Notes: a model not told the origin generated them from the sequence alone. 64,000 nucleotides of DNA from an uncultured Dehalococcoidia bacterium (GCA_951813535.1 OX638345.1:137029-201028); one strand, 5' to 3'; shown: positions 40,500 to 48,857, counted from the first letter of the stretch. Made by a program: numbers and translations.

Positions 40500-41816
40500 T
40501 TGGCAGCAGCGCAGGGGACGCTTCCCGATGCGCCGGTGGCGAGTGACCGTCGCACCGGCAACCGTGTGCTGGCGTCCACGCTGATCGGCGCCCACGGCTT
40601 CGAACACCTCATCTCCAACAGCATCCCGCTGCTGACCACGGTGATGGCCGTGGACCTGGGCCTGGGCGCGCTGCAGGTGGGCGCCATCGTGGCCGTGCGC
40701 TCGGCCGCGGCCGGCATCACCAGCGTGACCGGCGGGTTCCTGTCCGACCTGCTCCACCACCGGATCGCGTGGGTGCTGTCCATCAGCGCCTTTCTCACGG
40801 CGGTGGGACTGCTGCTGATCGCGATATCGCCGTCGTATGGCGTGATACTGCTGGCGCTGGCGTTGGCGTCTTCCGGAGCCGCGCTGTGGCACCCGCCGGC
40901 CCTCGGTCTCCTAGCCCAGCGATTCCCCAACCGCCGGGGGCTGTTCCTGTCCATGCACCGCTCCACCGGCAGCGTCGGCGACGTGGTCGGCCCGATGATC
41001 GCCGGCATCCTGCTGCTGGGAGCCCTGCGCTGGGAGGCCGCCGATGGGCTGGCGATGGGTTGGGAACTGGGTCTGGAGCCGGTCAGTTGGCGCTGGATCC
41101 TGGCCTTCGGCGCGCCGATCATGTTCGTCGCCACGTTCGTCATCTACGGGCTGCTGCGCCACGCCGGCAACGCGCCGCCGGTGAACGTCGACCTGGGGCA
41201 GCGGCTGCGGACCATGTGGCAGGGCACCTACGTGGCCTTCCGGGGGACGGGCCTTTGGGCCATCTTCGCGGTGGCCGCGGTGCGCGGCATGGCCGACGGG
41301 TCCATGCTGTTCCTAGTGCCGCTGTACCTCACCCAGGCGCTGGGCATCAACACCTTCCAGGCTTCAGCCCACCTGGCGCTGATGGTCGGCCCGGCGATGG
41401 TCACCGCTCCGCTGCTGGGCGCGCTGTCCGACCGGGTGGGACGCAAGCCGCTCATCGTGTTGCTGATGGCCTTCGCCACCGTCTTGACCATCGCCATTCC
41501 CCTGGGCGGGCAACAGTACTCCGTCTGGATAACGGTCTGCGTCGCGCTCTACGGATTGCAGCACTTCACGGTGATCAACCTCACCTCGGCAGCCGCGGCC
41601 GACGTCGCCGCCCGTTACCGCCTGGAATCGAGTTTCCTCGGTCTCATGTGGGGCAACAACGTCCTCTTCGGCGCCGTCGCCGCCGTGTTCATATTCGGCC
41701 CCATCGAGTGGCTCGGCTGGCAATACGGCTTCTTCATCGCCGGCGGCATCTACGCCGTGGGCTTCCTGGCATCCCTGGCCATCCCCGGCCGGAGCCGGCA
41801 GCCGGCAACCGCCTAG
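40500..41816 (+). CDS. MFS transporter, second of a tandem pair
   Basis: A 438-residue paralogue of the preceding gene, 18 bp behind it. The same blocks recur with small changes: GAHGFEHLISNSIPLL, GGFLSDLLHHRIAWVLSIS, ALWHPPALGLLAQRFPNRRGLFLSMHRSTGSVGDVVGP, LSDRVGRKPLIVLLM and ESSFLGLMWGNNVLFGAVAA. The start appears to be TTG 40500; no stronger start fits. The duplication suggests either a two-subunit pump or two related substrates. Confidence 0.86.
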   Translation: MAAAQGTLPDAPVASDRRTGNRVLASTLIGAHGFEHLISNSIPLLTTVMAVDLGLGALQVGAIVAVRSAAAGITSVTGGFLSDLLHHRIAWVLSISAFLTAVGLLLIAISPSYGVILLALALASSGAALWHPPALGLLAQRFPNRRGLFLSMHRSTGSVGDVVGPMIAGILLLGALRWEAADGLAMGWELGLEPVSWRWILAFGAPIMFVATFVIYGLLRHAGNAPPVNVDLGQRLRTMWQGTYVAFRGTGLWAIFAVAAVRGMADGSMLFLVPLYLTQALGINTFQASAHLALMVGPAMVTAPLLGALSDRVGRKPLIVLLMAFATVLTIAIPLGGQQYSVWITVCVALYGLQHFTVINLTSAAAADVAARYRLESSFLGLMWGNNVLFGAVAAVFIFGPIEWLGWQYGFFIAGGIYAVGFLASLAIPGRSRQPATA

Positions 41817-41909
41817 CCCGGTGCTAAAATGACTTGGTAGAGTGCCACGGCACGTCGCTGATTGGTCGTGGACGCACAATACGAACCATCCGACCATGCA
41901 GCAAGCACC

Positions 41910-42389
41910 ATGGCCACCCAACCGGAATACGACGCCAACTCCGAGGCGGTTCGGACGCACCTGACCATCCTGCAGGACGTCATCCGCCGCATGGCCGGCA
42001 ACAGCGCGTCGTGCAAGAACTGGTGCATCGTGCTGGTGGCGGCCATCCTGGTGCTGGTGACTCGCACCGGCGCTCCCGCCTACGCCCTACTGGCCCTGCT
42101 CCCCGCGGCGCTCTTCCTGTTCCTTGACGCCTACTACCTGGCGCTGGAACAGGCCTTTCGCCAGTCCTATGACGCCTTCGTAGCGAAACTGCACGAAAGG
42201 GCGGTGACCCTGACCGACCTGTACGTGGTGAAACCCGGCCGGCCGGTGGGTCGGCAGATGCTGATCAGCCTGCGCTCCACGTCCGTCTGGCCCTTTTACC
42301 TGGCGTTGGTGGCGGCGATCCTGCTGGTCTGGGTACTCTTACCCGCATGGCTGCCGGGGGATTGGTTCTCCTACCCTGCACCGCCCTGA
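41910..42389 (+). CDS. Small membrane protein of unknown function
   Basis: A 159-residue protein. A short amphipathic start (VRTHLTILQDVIRRMAGNSASCKNW) leads into two close hydrophobic segments near residues 36-70, then DAYYLALEQAFRQSYDAF, a soluble middle and a third hydrophobic segment near the C-terminus. Uncharacterised proteins of similar layout (RMANNS-KGW, LDAYYL-E-FR) exist in many bacteria, and some are encoded in defence neighbourhoods; nothing here shows such a role. ATG 41910 is preferred over TTG 41862. Confidence 0.62.
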   Translation: MATQPEYDANSEAVRTHLTILQDVIRRMAGNSASCKNWCIVLVAAILVLVTRTGAPAYALLALLPAALFLFLDAYYLALEQAFRQSYDAFVAKLHERAVTLTDLYVVKPGRPVGRQMLISLRSTSVWPFYLALVAAILLVWVLLPAWLPGDWFSYPAPP

Positions 42390-42569
42390 CCGGAAAGCGG
42401 CGGAGGATGGCCCGGATCGATCACCGCAGCCCGCTATAATGTTTGCCATCCCATTTTGCCTGAACAATATGACGGACGTTCAAGTTCGAGACGCGGCTGA
42501 TACCACCCACGTCCTCATCAACCGCCTCCTCCCCATGACCACCTGACACGAGCTTTATCCCCGATTGAT

Positions 42570-43304
42570 ATGCACGTAGCCACCTTTATCGCCGGCAGCC
42601 CCCGCCTGGCCGGCATCTTCCTCCTGCTCACCGCTGCGGCCACCGCCATCATGGTGCCCACCCGGATCATGGCCGATGCCGACCAGCCCACTCTGCGCCT
42701 CGCCCTCGAGGCAATCGACGAGAATACGCTGGCCTACACCTACAGCGCCGTGGCGCGCATCGCCTCGGGCATATTCCTGGTGGCGGCAGCGGGCCTGTTG
42801 AGGTCCGTAACGACTCCCTATTACCCGGGGCCGGCGAAGCTGGCAATGACCGCCCTATCGTTGTCGGGCGTGATAACGGTCGTATCGGGCGTGTGCGCGA
42901 TCATCCTGACCAACATTGGCCCGTCCGCAATTGCATTCGATGACGCCCGCCTGTTCGAGTTGGCCAGCCGCTTGGACACCGCCCGTTGGATCACCGGCAA
43001 GGCAGGCTTCTCCCTGGCCGGCCTGGGTCTCATCGCTCTGGCACCGGTACAGTGGCGGGTGGGCGGCCTGCTCAAGGGCTCCGCCCTAGCCGACGTGGTC
43101 ATCGGCGTCGTTATGCTGTTCATCTGGGTCGATGCCGCCACTGTCATGCACCGCATTTCCGGCGTGGCATTCCTGGCCTGGCTCATTGTGAGCGGCCTGT
43201 GGCTGGTCGCCGGGCTGCTCAAGCCGCCGGCGCCAACCCTCGACGCCGACGATGCCCTTCAAACCGCAACCGGAGAGTACGAATATGGCCGACCGCGCAA
43301 CTAA
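42570..43304 (+). CDS. Integral membrane protein of unknown function
   Basis: A 244-residue protein with about six hydrophobic segments, beginning SPRLAGIFLLLTAAATAIMV and continuing with RIASGIFLVAAAGLLR, LAMTALSLSGVITVVSGVCAIILTNIG, WITGKAGFSLAGLGLIAL, ALADVVIGVVMLFIWVDAA and VAFLAWLIVSGLWLVAGLL. I do not recognise the family with confidence (DUF4386-like is possible). A TATAAT near 42434 may belong to its promoter. The end overlaps the next gene by 20 bp. Confidence 0.65.
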   Translation: MHVATFIAGSPRLAGIFLLLTAAATAIMVPTRIMADADQPTLRLALEAIDENTLAYTYSAVARIASGIFLVAAAGLLRSVTTPYYPGPAKLAMTALSLSGVITVVSGVCAIILTNIGPSAIAFDDARLFELASRLDTARWITGKAGFSLAGLGLIALAPVQWRVGGLLKGSALADVVIGVVMLFIWVDAATVMHRISGVAFLAWLIVSGLWLVAGLLKPPAPTLDADDALQTATGEYEYGRPRN

Positions 43305-43782
43305 CCTCGCCACCGTCCGCCGCGTCCGCGAAGAACTGACTGCGCTCCTGGACGGCATGGACTACTGCCTGGACTGGAAGGACGGCTCCGGATCCGACGC
43401 TGATCCATGGTGCGCCCGCGAGGTCCTCTACCACCTGGTGGACACTCCCGAAGGCGGCATCGGCAGCGTCATCGCCGGCGTGCTGAACGGCAGCCTGGCA
43501 GAAGTCACCATCCTGCCCGACATCAGCAACGTCACGCCGGAACGCCTGGCCGCCGAAATCGACGATGCCCGGTCCGGACCCCTGGCCATCCTGCAAACCG
43601 CCGAGGACGCCATCGCCAACGCCGGCGACGGTGACTTTGAGGAACGAACCGCCATGGCCCACCTGCCGCACCGCGAAATCCACGAACCACGCACGGCACA
43701 ATCGTTCATCGACGGCCTGGAACGGCACTGGGGCGAGCACTTAAACCAGCTCCGCGCCATCCGCGAAGCCCTCGGGATGTGA
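43285..43782 (+). CDS. DinB-superfamily-like protein
   Basis: A 165-residue helical protein. EVLYHLVDTPEGG near 48-60, HLPHREIHEP near 125-134 and the terminal HWGEHLNQLRAIREAL give three spaced His-containing helices, as in DinB/YfiT metal-binding proteins. Length is right for the family. ATG 43285 follows GGAGAG and lies inside the end of the membrane protein gene (20-bp overlap). Members are thiol-dependent transferases or of unknown function. Confidence 0.65.
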   Translation: MADRATNLATVRRVREELTALLDGMDYCLDWKDGSGSDADPWCAREVLYHLVDTPEGGIGSVIAGVLNGSLAEVTILPDISNVTPERLAAEIDDARSGPLAILQTAEDAIANAGDGDFEERTAMAHLPHREIHEPRTAQSFIDGLERHWGEHLNQLRAIREALGM

Positions 43783-43799
43783 TCGCTCAGCAACCCCGT

Positions 43800-43829
43800 T
43801 TGACACCCACGAAACCGCCCGGTTATATT
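43800..43829 (+). promoter_or_regulatory. Strong sigma70-type promoter for the 43868 gene
   Basis: A perfect -35 TTGACA (43800-43805), an 18-bp spacer and TATATT (43824-43829), 38 bp before the ATG; AAAGGAGG follows as ribosome site. It is the best promoter seen in the window. Confidence 0.7.
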
Positions 43830-43867
43830 TCGCCTACTTTCGTTCTCAAAAAAGGAGGAAACCAGCT

Positions 43868-44719
43868 ATGACAACTCAGAGGGGAAGAATTCGGTTTGAT
43901 GCGGGCAACGTGGGCTTCGTCGTCCAGCATGAACTGTGGGACGGCAACATCCAGGACCACTCCGACCAGGGCGTGGTCATCCTGGTAGAGGTCGGCGGCG
44001 AGACCGCCCTGCGCTTCAACTGCTTCGACATTGAGAAGAGCTACGTCTACGCACCCGACGGCGAGAACACCCAGTACCGCATGGACCACACCGTCGACGG
44101 CAACCCCATCGGCTGGTCGGTCCGGACCATGCGCAGCAACCTGGGCACCATGCTCACCCGCGCCGGCCATGCCGACGCCGCCGGCGCGCTGGACATGAAC
44201 GCGGTCAACGCTGCCCTGGACGAGGTGGACGCCGCCGCTCGGGTCAAGTTCGCCGCCGAGCGCAACACCGTCAAGCACAACCGCGGCACTGACATCATCG
44301 AAGCCGGCAACATCCGCTTCGGCCTCGAGATGCGCCGCCAGGCCTCCGGCGACGGCGGGCTGGCCATCCATGTCCTCAGCGACCTCGCCGGCAACACCGG
44401 CCGCGTGTTCACCGAGGAAACCGAGTTGCTGGCCTTTGACTGCTTCCGCGACGATCCCCACTACCACTATGGCCCGCGCAACAAGAACCACCGGATCTTC
44501 TGGGACAAGACCCTGGTTCCCGATCCGTTGGGCTGGTGCCTCGACCAGTTCAAGACCGGCAAGCTCAAGGCCATGCTGGAGCGCGCCGGCTACCCCGGCG
44601 TCGCCGCTGACCTGGACGAGGACCTCCTCGCCTCGGTGATCCCCCAGGTGGAATCCCGCGGCCGCGAGATGGAAGCCGGCGGAATTCCCCCCGAAGTCAC
44701 GCCCAACCTGGTGCAGTAA
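43868..44719 (+). CDS. Protein of unknown function with two tandem copies of one domain
   Basis: A 283-residue protein made of two related halves, about residues 5-120 and 138-260. Corresponding blocks are IRFDAGNVGFVVQHEL / DIIEAGNIRFGLEMRR, ALRFNCFDIEKSYVYAPDGEN / ELLAFDCFRDDPHYHYGPRNKN, YRMDHTVDGNPIGWSVRTMRSNLGTMLTRAGH / RIFWDKTLVPDPLGWCLDQFKTGKLKAMLERAGY. The aromatic-His-rich block and the shared PxGW motif hint at a binding site. I do not know the family. It has AAAGGAGG, its own strong promoter at 43800 and terminator at 44757, so it is monocistronic and perhaps highly expressed. No signal peptide. Confidence 0.75.
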   Translation: MTTQRGRIRFDAGNVGFVVQHELWDGNIQDHSDQGVVILVEVGGETALRFNCFDIEKSYVYAPDGENTQYRMDHTVDGNPIGWSVRTMRSNLGTMLTRAGHADAAGALDMNAVNAALDEVDAAARVKFAAERNTVKHNRGTDIIEAGNIRFGLEMRRQASGDGGLAIHVLSDLAGNTGRVFTEETELLAFDCFRDDPHYHYGPRNKNHRIFWDKTLVPDPLGWCLDQFKTGKLKAMLERAGYPGVAADLDEDLLASVIPQVESRGREMEAGGIPPEVTPNLVQ

Positions 44720-44756
44720 TCACACCGCGCCAACCGGGCCCATGAGGCCGAACGCT

Positions 44757-44793
44757 GCCGCCGCCGGTGATCCTGCCGGCGGCGGCTTTTTTT
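44757..44793 (+). terminator. Terminator after the duplicated-domain gene
   Basis: GCCGCCGCCGG (44757-44767) pairs exactly with CCGGCGGCGGC (44776-44786), then a run of seven T. Confidence 0.93.
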
Positions 44794-44890
44794 GCCGGTT
44801 TGCCGCTGTCAAACGTGCGGTGTTAGACTCATCATGGCTGCGCCTTGGCAAAGTGCCCGGCCACCGCAATCGCCCCCAACCGGAGCAAAC

Positions 44891-45118
44891 ATGGCTGCCC
44901 AGACCGTTGCCGAACTTACCATCGACGAATTCCGCGCGTTGATCCGCGAGACCGTCACCGAGGTCGTCGCCGAACTGCTGGACGACCCGGACGAGGGTTT
45001 GGAATTATCTGATTGGGCCGTGGCCAGGCTGGAAAAGGCGCAGCGGGAAGCCGCGACCGGCCAGCACTCCACCAAACCTTTATCAGAAGCGGCCCGAATC
45101 CAAAGCTTGTCTGCGTGA
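44891..45118 (+). CDS. Putative antitoxin
   Basis: A 75-residue acidic protein (AELTIDEFRALIRETVTEVVAELLDDPDEGLELSD..). Its stop shares one base with the start of the RelE/ParE-type gene (TGATG), a typical antitoxin-toxin layout. No clear DNA-binding motif is visible at this length; the C-terminal part probably wraps the toxin. ATG 44891 is chosen because the acidic conserved-looking part begins there. Confidence 0.7.
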   Translation: MAAQTVAELTIDEFRALIRETVTEVVAELLDDPDEGLELSDWAVARLEKAQREAATGQHSTKPLSEAARIQSLSA

Positions 45119-45381
45119 TGTACTTCGTGGAGCTGACTGATGATGCTGACGATGATCTGTTACAACTTGACCGGCAGGTGGCACAACAAGTTATAAACCG
45201 CCTGAACTGGCTAGGCGAAAACGCAGAATCGATCCACCACCAAGCATTAACCGGGCGTTGGCGCGGTTACCACAGGTTGCGTGTAGGGGATTGTAGCCCT
45301 TTGTACACATTAGATCGTGAGCACCAGCGCGTCGTTGTAGAACTGGTGGGACACCGTAGTGAAGTGTACCGTAGCAACTAG
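45118..45381 (+). CDS. RelE/ParE-family toxin
   Basis: An 87-residue protein. MYFVELTDDADDDLLQLDRQVAQQVINRLNWLGEN, then ALTGRWRGYHRLRVGDCSPLYTLDREHQRVVVELVGHRSEVYRS matches the RelE/ParE fold with the terminal beta-strand pattern GHRxxVY. RelE types cleave mRNA on the ribosome and ParE types poison gyrase; which applies is unknown. It overlaps the antitoxin stop by one base. Confidence 0.85.
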   Translation: MYFVELTDDADDDLLQLDRQVAQQVINRLNWLGENAESIHHQALTGRWRGYHRLRVGDCSPLYTLDREHQRVVVELVGHRSEVYRSN

Positions 45382-45404
45382 CACTTATTTTAGACGCAAC
45401 AGAT

Positions 45405-45857
45405 ATGGCCTCCAACGCAGACATCACCGTCAAACTGATCGAAACCCCCGCCGAGCTCGAGGGCGCGTTCAGCCTGCGTATTCGCGTCTTCGTGGGTGAG
45501 CAGGGCGTCCCCGCCGACATCGAGGTGGATGAGGCCGACACCGACCCTGGCACTGTCCACGCCGTGGCCCTGCATGACGGGGTAATCATCGGCACTGGCC
45601 GGCTCCTGCCCGACGTCGACGGCAAGGGCCCACACATCGGACGCATGGCAGTGGAACAGGACCGGCGTCGCGCCGGCGTCGGTGGCCTCGTGCTGAACTT
45701 TCTGGAAGACCAGGGCCGCGCCCGCGGCTTCCGGCAGGTCACCCTCCACGCCCAGGAGTACGTCAAGTCCTTCTACGCCGGCCACGGCTACCGGGAAGTG
45801 GGCGACATCTTCGAGGAAGCCGGCATCCCCCACCGCGAAATGGTCAAGGAACTTTAA
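45405..45857 (+). CDS. GNAT-family N-acetyltransferase (ElaA-like)
   Basis: A 150-residue GNAT protein: AFSLRIRVFVGEQGVPADIEVDEAD (about 20-44), VIIGTGRLLPD, then the acetyl-CoA-binding HIGRMAVEQDRRRAGVGGLVLNFLEDQGRARGF (about 78-110) and SFYAGHGYREVGDIFEEAGIPHREM, which is typical of ElaA-like members. The acceptor is unknown. It lies 20 bp ahead of a PPOX gene and may be co-transcribed. Confidence 0.9.
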   Translation: MASNADITVKLIETPAELEGAFSLRIRVFVGEQGVPADIEVDEADTDPGTVHAVALHDGVIIGTGRLLPDVDGKGPHIGRMAVEQDRRRAGVGGLVLNFLEDQGRARGFRQVTLHAQEYVKSFYAGHGYREVGDIFEEAGIPHREMVKEL

Positions 45858-45877
45858 AAACCGGAGAGGCGCCAAGC

Positions 45878-46390
45878 ATGGGAATTCTCACCGACGACAT
45901 GAAACGGGCCCTGACCGAACAGCGGCTCATTTTCGTAGCCACCGTCTGCCCGGATGGCACCCCCAACCTGTCGCCCAAGGCCACCACCATGATCTGGGAC
46001 GACGATCACATCCTGTTCGCGGATCTGGCTTCACCGGGCACCATGCGGAACCTGCAGCACAACCCTTCCATCGAGATCAACGTTGTGGACCAGTTCGCCC
46101 GCAAGGGCTATCGGTTCAAGGGCACCGTGGCCGTCCACTCCGGCGACGACCTTGAGGCAACGGTGAAGGAGCGGATGCGCAACGGACCGTCCAACGTGAC
46201 GGGCTTGGCCGACAGCGTGCGCGCCGTGGTCCTGATCCGCGTCGAACAGGCCCTGCCCCTGGTGTCTCCCGGCTACTGGGGCGGCGCCACCGAGGCCGAC
46301 ACCCGCCGCAACTGGGAAGACTACTGGGGCAACGTCAACGCCGGCTGGCACGAACGCCACGCCGAGCCGGCGCCGTCCCAACCCGCGTAG
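45878..46390 (+). CDS. Pyridoxamine 5'-phosphate oxidase-fold protein (PPOX)
   Basis: A 170-residue split-barrel flavin-binding protein: EQRLIFVATVCPDGTPNLSPKATTMIWDDDHILFADLASPGTMRNLQHNPSIEINVVD (about 14-71), with the flavin-phosphate-binding pattern of the family. A C-terminal extension (YWGGATEADTRRNWEDYWGNVNAGWHE) is not part of the core. It may use FMN or F420; the substrate is unknown. GGAGAGG precedes the ATG. Confidence 0.87.
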   Translation: MGILTDDMKRALTEQRLIFVATVCPDGTPNLSPKATTMIWDDDHILFADLASPGTMRNLQHNPSIEINVVDQFARKGYRFKGTVAVHSGDDLEATVKERMRNGPSNVTGLADSVRAVVLIRVEQALPLVSPGYWGGATEADTRRNWEDYWGNVNAGWHERHAEPAPSQPA

Positions 46391-46430
46391 GGGCGAACAA
46401 GCATCCGCCCCCCGCGTCTTCTGTAGCGAT

Positions 46431-46742
46431 CTAGGCTGCCGCCGCAGCCTCCACCCCGTCCATAACCCGCACTTCCATCTTCGCGATGTGGCTGGTGGGC
46501 CGGTCGCCCAGGGCGCTCCGCTCCGGCGACGCGAAGTAGGCCGATTCCTTCTCCGCGATCTGGTCCGCGCTGTCGAACCGGCGCACCCAGATGAACTCCG
46601 TGCGGTCGGCATTCACGTAGCTGGAAACAACTGGAATTCCCAGGCGGTCATGCAGCGGTCGGATGTGCTCGTTGAACAGCCCGAGCCACGAATCCATCAT
46701 GCCCCGGTTGATGGTGTAGATGCGCAACTGGTAGGTAGCCAT
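46431..46742 (-). CDS. NIPSNAP family protein
   Basis: A 103-residue protein: YQLRIYTINRGMMDSWLGLFNEHIRPLHDRLGIPVVSSYVNADRTEFIWVRRFDSADQIAEKESAYFASPE is the usual NIPSNAP dimeric ferredoxin-like (ALBB) fold. Enzymatic role not established. It lies head to tail after the enolase-superfamily gene on the same strand, separated by the inverted repeat at 46784-46845. Confidence 0.87.
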   Translation of the reverse strand: MATYQLRIYTINRGMMDSWLGLFNEHIRPLHDRLGIPVVSSYVNADRTEFIWVRRFDSADQIAEKESAYFASPERSALGDRPTSHIAKMEVRVMDGVEAAAAA

Positions 46743-46783
46743 TGATTAGCCTCCGTAAGTAATTGTGCTGCAAATGTGGTATT

Positions 46784-46845
46784 GCATGGATGAACAGGAT
46801 AAACAAGATAATTTTTTCTATCCTGAATATCCTGTTCATCCATGC
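46784..46845. repeat. Inverted repeat with two perfect 18-bp arms
   Basis: GCATGGATGAACAGGATA (46784-46801) and its exact reverse complement (46828-46845) enclose a 26-bp AT-rich centre that contains a further GATA..TATC pair. It lies between the NIPSNAP start and the enolase-superfamily stop. The AACAGGATA text recalls the AGGATT unit of the MITE-like family, but the ends differ. Confidence 0.8.
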
Positions 46846-46860
46846 CAAATTATCGGTCGG

Positions 46861-47946
46861 TTAGGCGACCTGGTACTGGGCGATGGCGTCCTGGCTGAAG
46901 GAGAGCCCCAGCCCCGGCCGGTCGGGCACCACCAGGTCCCCGTCCACGATGTCCGGCGTCTCGTCGAACAGCCGCAGCGTCCACGGCATGTACTCCACCG
47001 TCAGTCCGTTTGGGATGGCGGAGATCGTGTGCACCTGCACCTCGGGTATCAGGTGGGACACCACCGGCAGGTTGAAGGCCTCTGCCATACCGGCGATCTT
47101 GCGGAAGGGCGTGATCCCGCCGGCCCGCAGCAGGTCCACCATCACGATGTCGATGCTGCGCTGCTCCACCATGTGGCGGAAGGGCCGGATGCCGTACACG
47201 TACTCGCCGGCGCAGATGGGCGTGGTCAGCGCGTCGGCCACCCGGGCCAGACCCTGGTAGTCGTCCCTGGCCACCACGTCCTCCAGCCAGAAGAGGTGAT
47301 ACTCCTCGACCATGCTGCCGATCTGGATGGCCTGGTTCACGTTCCAGAGCTGGTTGATGTCGCACATCAGGTCGATGTCCGGCCCGATGGCGTCGCGCAG
47401 GGTGCGCATCCGCGCCACCTCGCGGGCGGCGGTGGGTTCGGCGCCCATCTGGGTCTTCATCTGGCGGAACCCCTGCTCCACCAGGCGCGGGCCGGCCTCG
47501 GACAGGTACTCCAGGCCCATGGGTCGCATCAGCGCACCGCTGGCGTAGGTGGGCGCGCGGTCCCGGTAGCCGCCCATCAGGCCGCACACGGTCTGGTCCA
47601 GCGCCTTGCCCTTGATGTCCCACACCGCCATGTCGATGGGCGCCAGCCCCAGCGACAGGATGCCCTCCGGCCCCGCTGACGCGCAGGCGTCCATCAGCTT
47701 GCCCCACACCGCCTCGGGGTTCATCGGATCCTCGCCCACCGCCAGTTGCACCAGGTCGTCCACCGCCCGGCGCAGCGCGTGCACCAGCGGGCCGCCGAAG
47801 AAGGTCAGGCCGATGCCGTTGATCCCCTCGTCGGTGTGCAGTTCCAGGGTGACGAATTCGCGGGTGCCCGGTTGGTCGATGCCCACGACCAGCGGGTTGT
47901 CCGCGGGTGTCTGCAGAACGCGCGTGGTGCCGCCGGTAATTCTCAT
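46861..47946 (-). CDS. Enolase-superfamily enzyme (mandelate racemase/muconate lactonizing type)
   Basis: A 361-residue protein with the N-terminal capping domain (residues 1-125) and the barrel domain. Metal ligands are Asp in LMCDINQLW (about 196), Glu in FWLEDV (about 222) and Glu in ICAGEYVY (about 248). The base His lies in VVSHLIPEV (about 298), and Lys in FRQMKTQMG (about 168) is the partner base. That set points to an acid-sugar dehydratase or racemase of the mandelate-racemase subgroup; the substrate is unknown. It is the only member in this window. Confidence 0.9.
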   Translation of the reverse strand: MRITGGTTRVLQTPADNPLVVGIDQPGTREFVTLELHTDEGINGIGLTFFGGPLVHALRRAVDDLVQLAVGEDPMNPEAVWGKLMDACASAGPEGILSLGLAPIDMAVWDIKGKALDQTVCGLMGGYRDRAPTYASGALMRPMGLEYLSEAGPRLVEQGFRQMKTQMGAEPTAAREVARMRTLRDAIGPDIDLMCDINQLWNVNQAIQIGSMVEEYHLFWLEDVVARDDYQGLARVADALTTPICAGEYVYGIRPFRHMVEQRSIDIVMVDLLRAGGITPFRKIAGMAEAFNLPVVSHLIPEVQVHTISAIPNGLTVEYMPWTLRLFDETPDIVDGDLVVPDRPGLGLSFSQDAIAQYQVA

Positions 47947-47948
47947 GG

Positions 47949-48857
47949 TCAGTTTTCTCCTTCTGCAGGCCTGTATCTGGGACGCAGGGTAATCACAGTT
48001 ACACCTGTCTCGGTGGCTCTGGTCTGGTCACGGTCATCTATCGATTCACCCACTACCACCGGTGCGGAGTTTTCGTGATACACCGCCGCAAGAATGTCAG
48101 CGCGATGCCGGGCGCGGATGATATCGTGCTCGTCGATCCTGGCTGAAGCTTCGATCACTACCCAGATCGGTTCGTTGTCGCTGGACTGTCGGCCATACAG
48201 GACCATGTCCGCCAGCCCGACTTCCTGATCGGAACTGCGTTCCACCGTACCTGCCTGCTCAGCCTGGCGAATGTCGTTGATACGATCTTGCGCTAAATTG
48301 ATCCCTGGGCCGACGATCGTGTCACAATGATATAAACCCATTTGCTGGATTACGCTGGGGAGGATCTTGCGGGCGGCAGTGATCTCGAACACGTCGCCCC
48401 GCACAGCACCTAGCTGGCTCTCGATGCGATCCAGCCGCCGGTTGGTTCGCGTCTGCTCCGTTTTCAAACTCCCGACGTCGGATTTCAGGTCGCCGACATC
48501 GGTCTTGACCTCAGCCATGTCGGATTTCAGGTCGGCGACATCAGCCTTGACCTCAGCCATGTCGGATTTCAGGTCTCCGACATCAGCCTTGACCTCAGCC
48601 ATGTCGGATTTCAGGTCGGCGACATCAGCCTTTAGCCCGCCTACATCAGTTTCCAGGCGTCCCAGACGTTCGTTAACGATGCGGAATTGCTCGGCGGTCT
48701 GCCGGGCCAATTCATCCACCGTTTTAGTCAACGACGCCATGGTTTCCGGAAGCCGCAGCACCTCCTCCGTGAGTACCAGTCCGCGAATGGTGCTGAGCCA
48801 TTCCGGTCGTTCTTGGAGGATCCTGGCCAGATCGCTGATGTCATTAATGGTAGTCAT
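47949..48857 (-). CDS. Coiled-coil protein with C-terminal nuclease-like (PD-(D/E)xK-type) domain
   Basis: A 302-residue protein. Residues about 45-150 are a heptad coiled coil in which the 14-residue unit EVKADVGDLKSDMA recurs with few changes; in DNA this is a 42-bp tandem repeat around 48490-48640. The C-terminal domain (about 185-280) has GLADMVLYG...WVVIEASARIDEHDIIRARHRADIL, where D-(x)n-E-x-S matches the D-ExK core of DUF3782-like PD-(D/E)xK proteins but with Ser for Lys. The target is unknown. ATG 48857 is the better start; 48881 is possible. It is not in an operon with the enolase-type gene for sure, although only 2 bp separate them. Confidence 0.7.
   Translation of the reverse strand: MTTINDISDLARILQERPEWLSTIRGLVLTEEVLRLPETMASLTKTVDELARQTAEQFRIVNERLGRLETDVGGLKADVADLKSDMAEVKADVGDLKSDMAEVKADVADLKSDMAEVKTDVGDLKSDVGSLKTEQTRTNRRLDRIESQLGAVRGDVFEITAARKILPSVIQQMGLYHCDTIVGPGINLAQDRINDIRQAEQAGTVERSSDQEVGLADMVLYGRQSSDNEPIWVVIEASARIDEHDIIRARHRADILAAVYHENSAPVVVGESIDDRDQTRATETGVTVITLRPRYRPAEGEN

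Noticed and set aside
45405-45857. GNAT protein as a TacT-type toxin of the adjacent toxin-antitoxin pair
   Set aside because: It has the ElaA-like layout and no RHH-type antitoxin before it; the neighbouring pair is already complete.
48490-48640. Tandem repeat resembling a CRISPR array
   Set aside because: The units are contiguous 42-bp coding repeats in frame with a coiled coil; there are no unique spacers.
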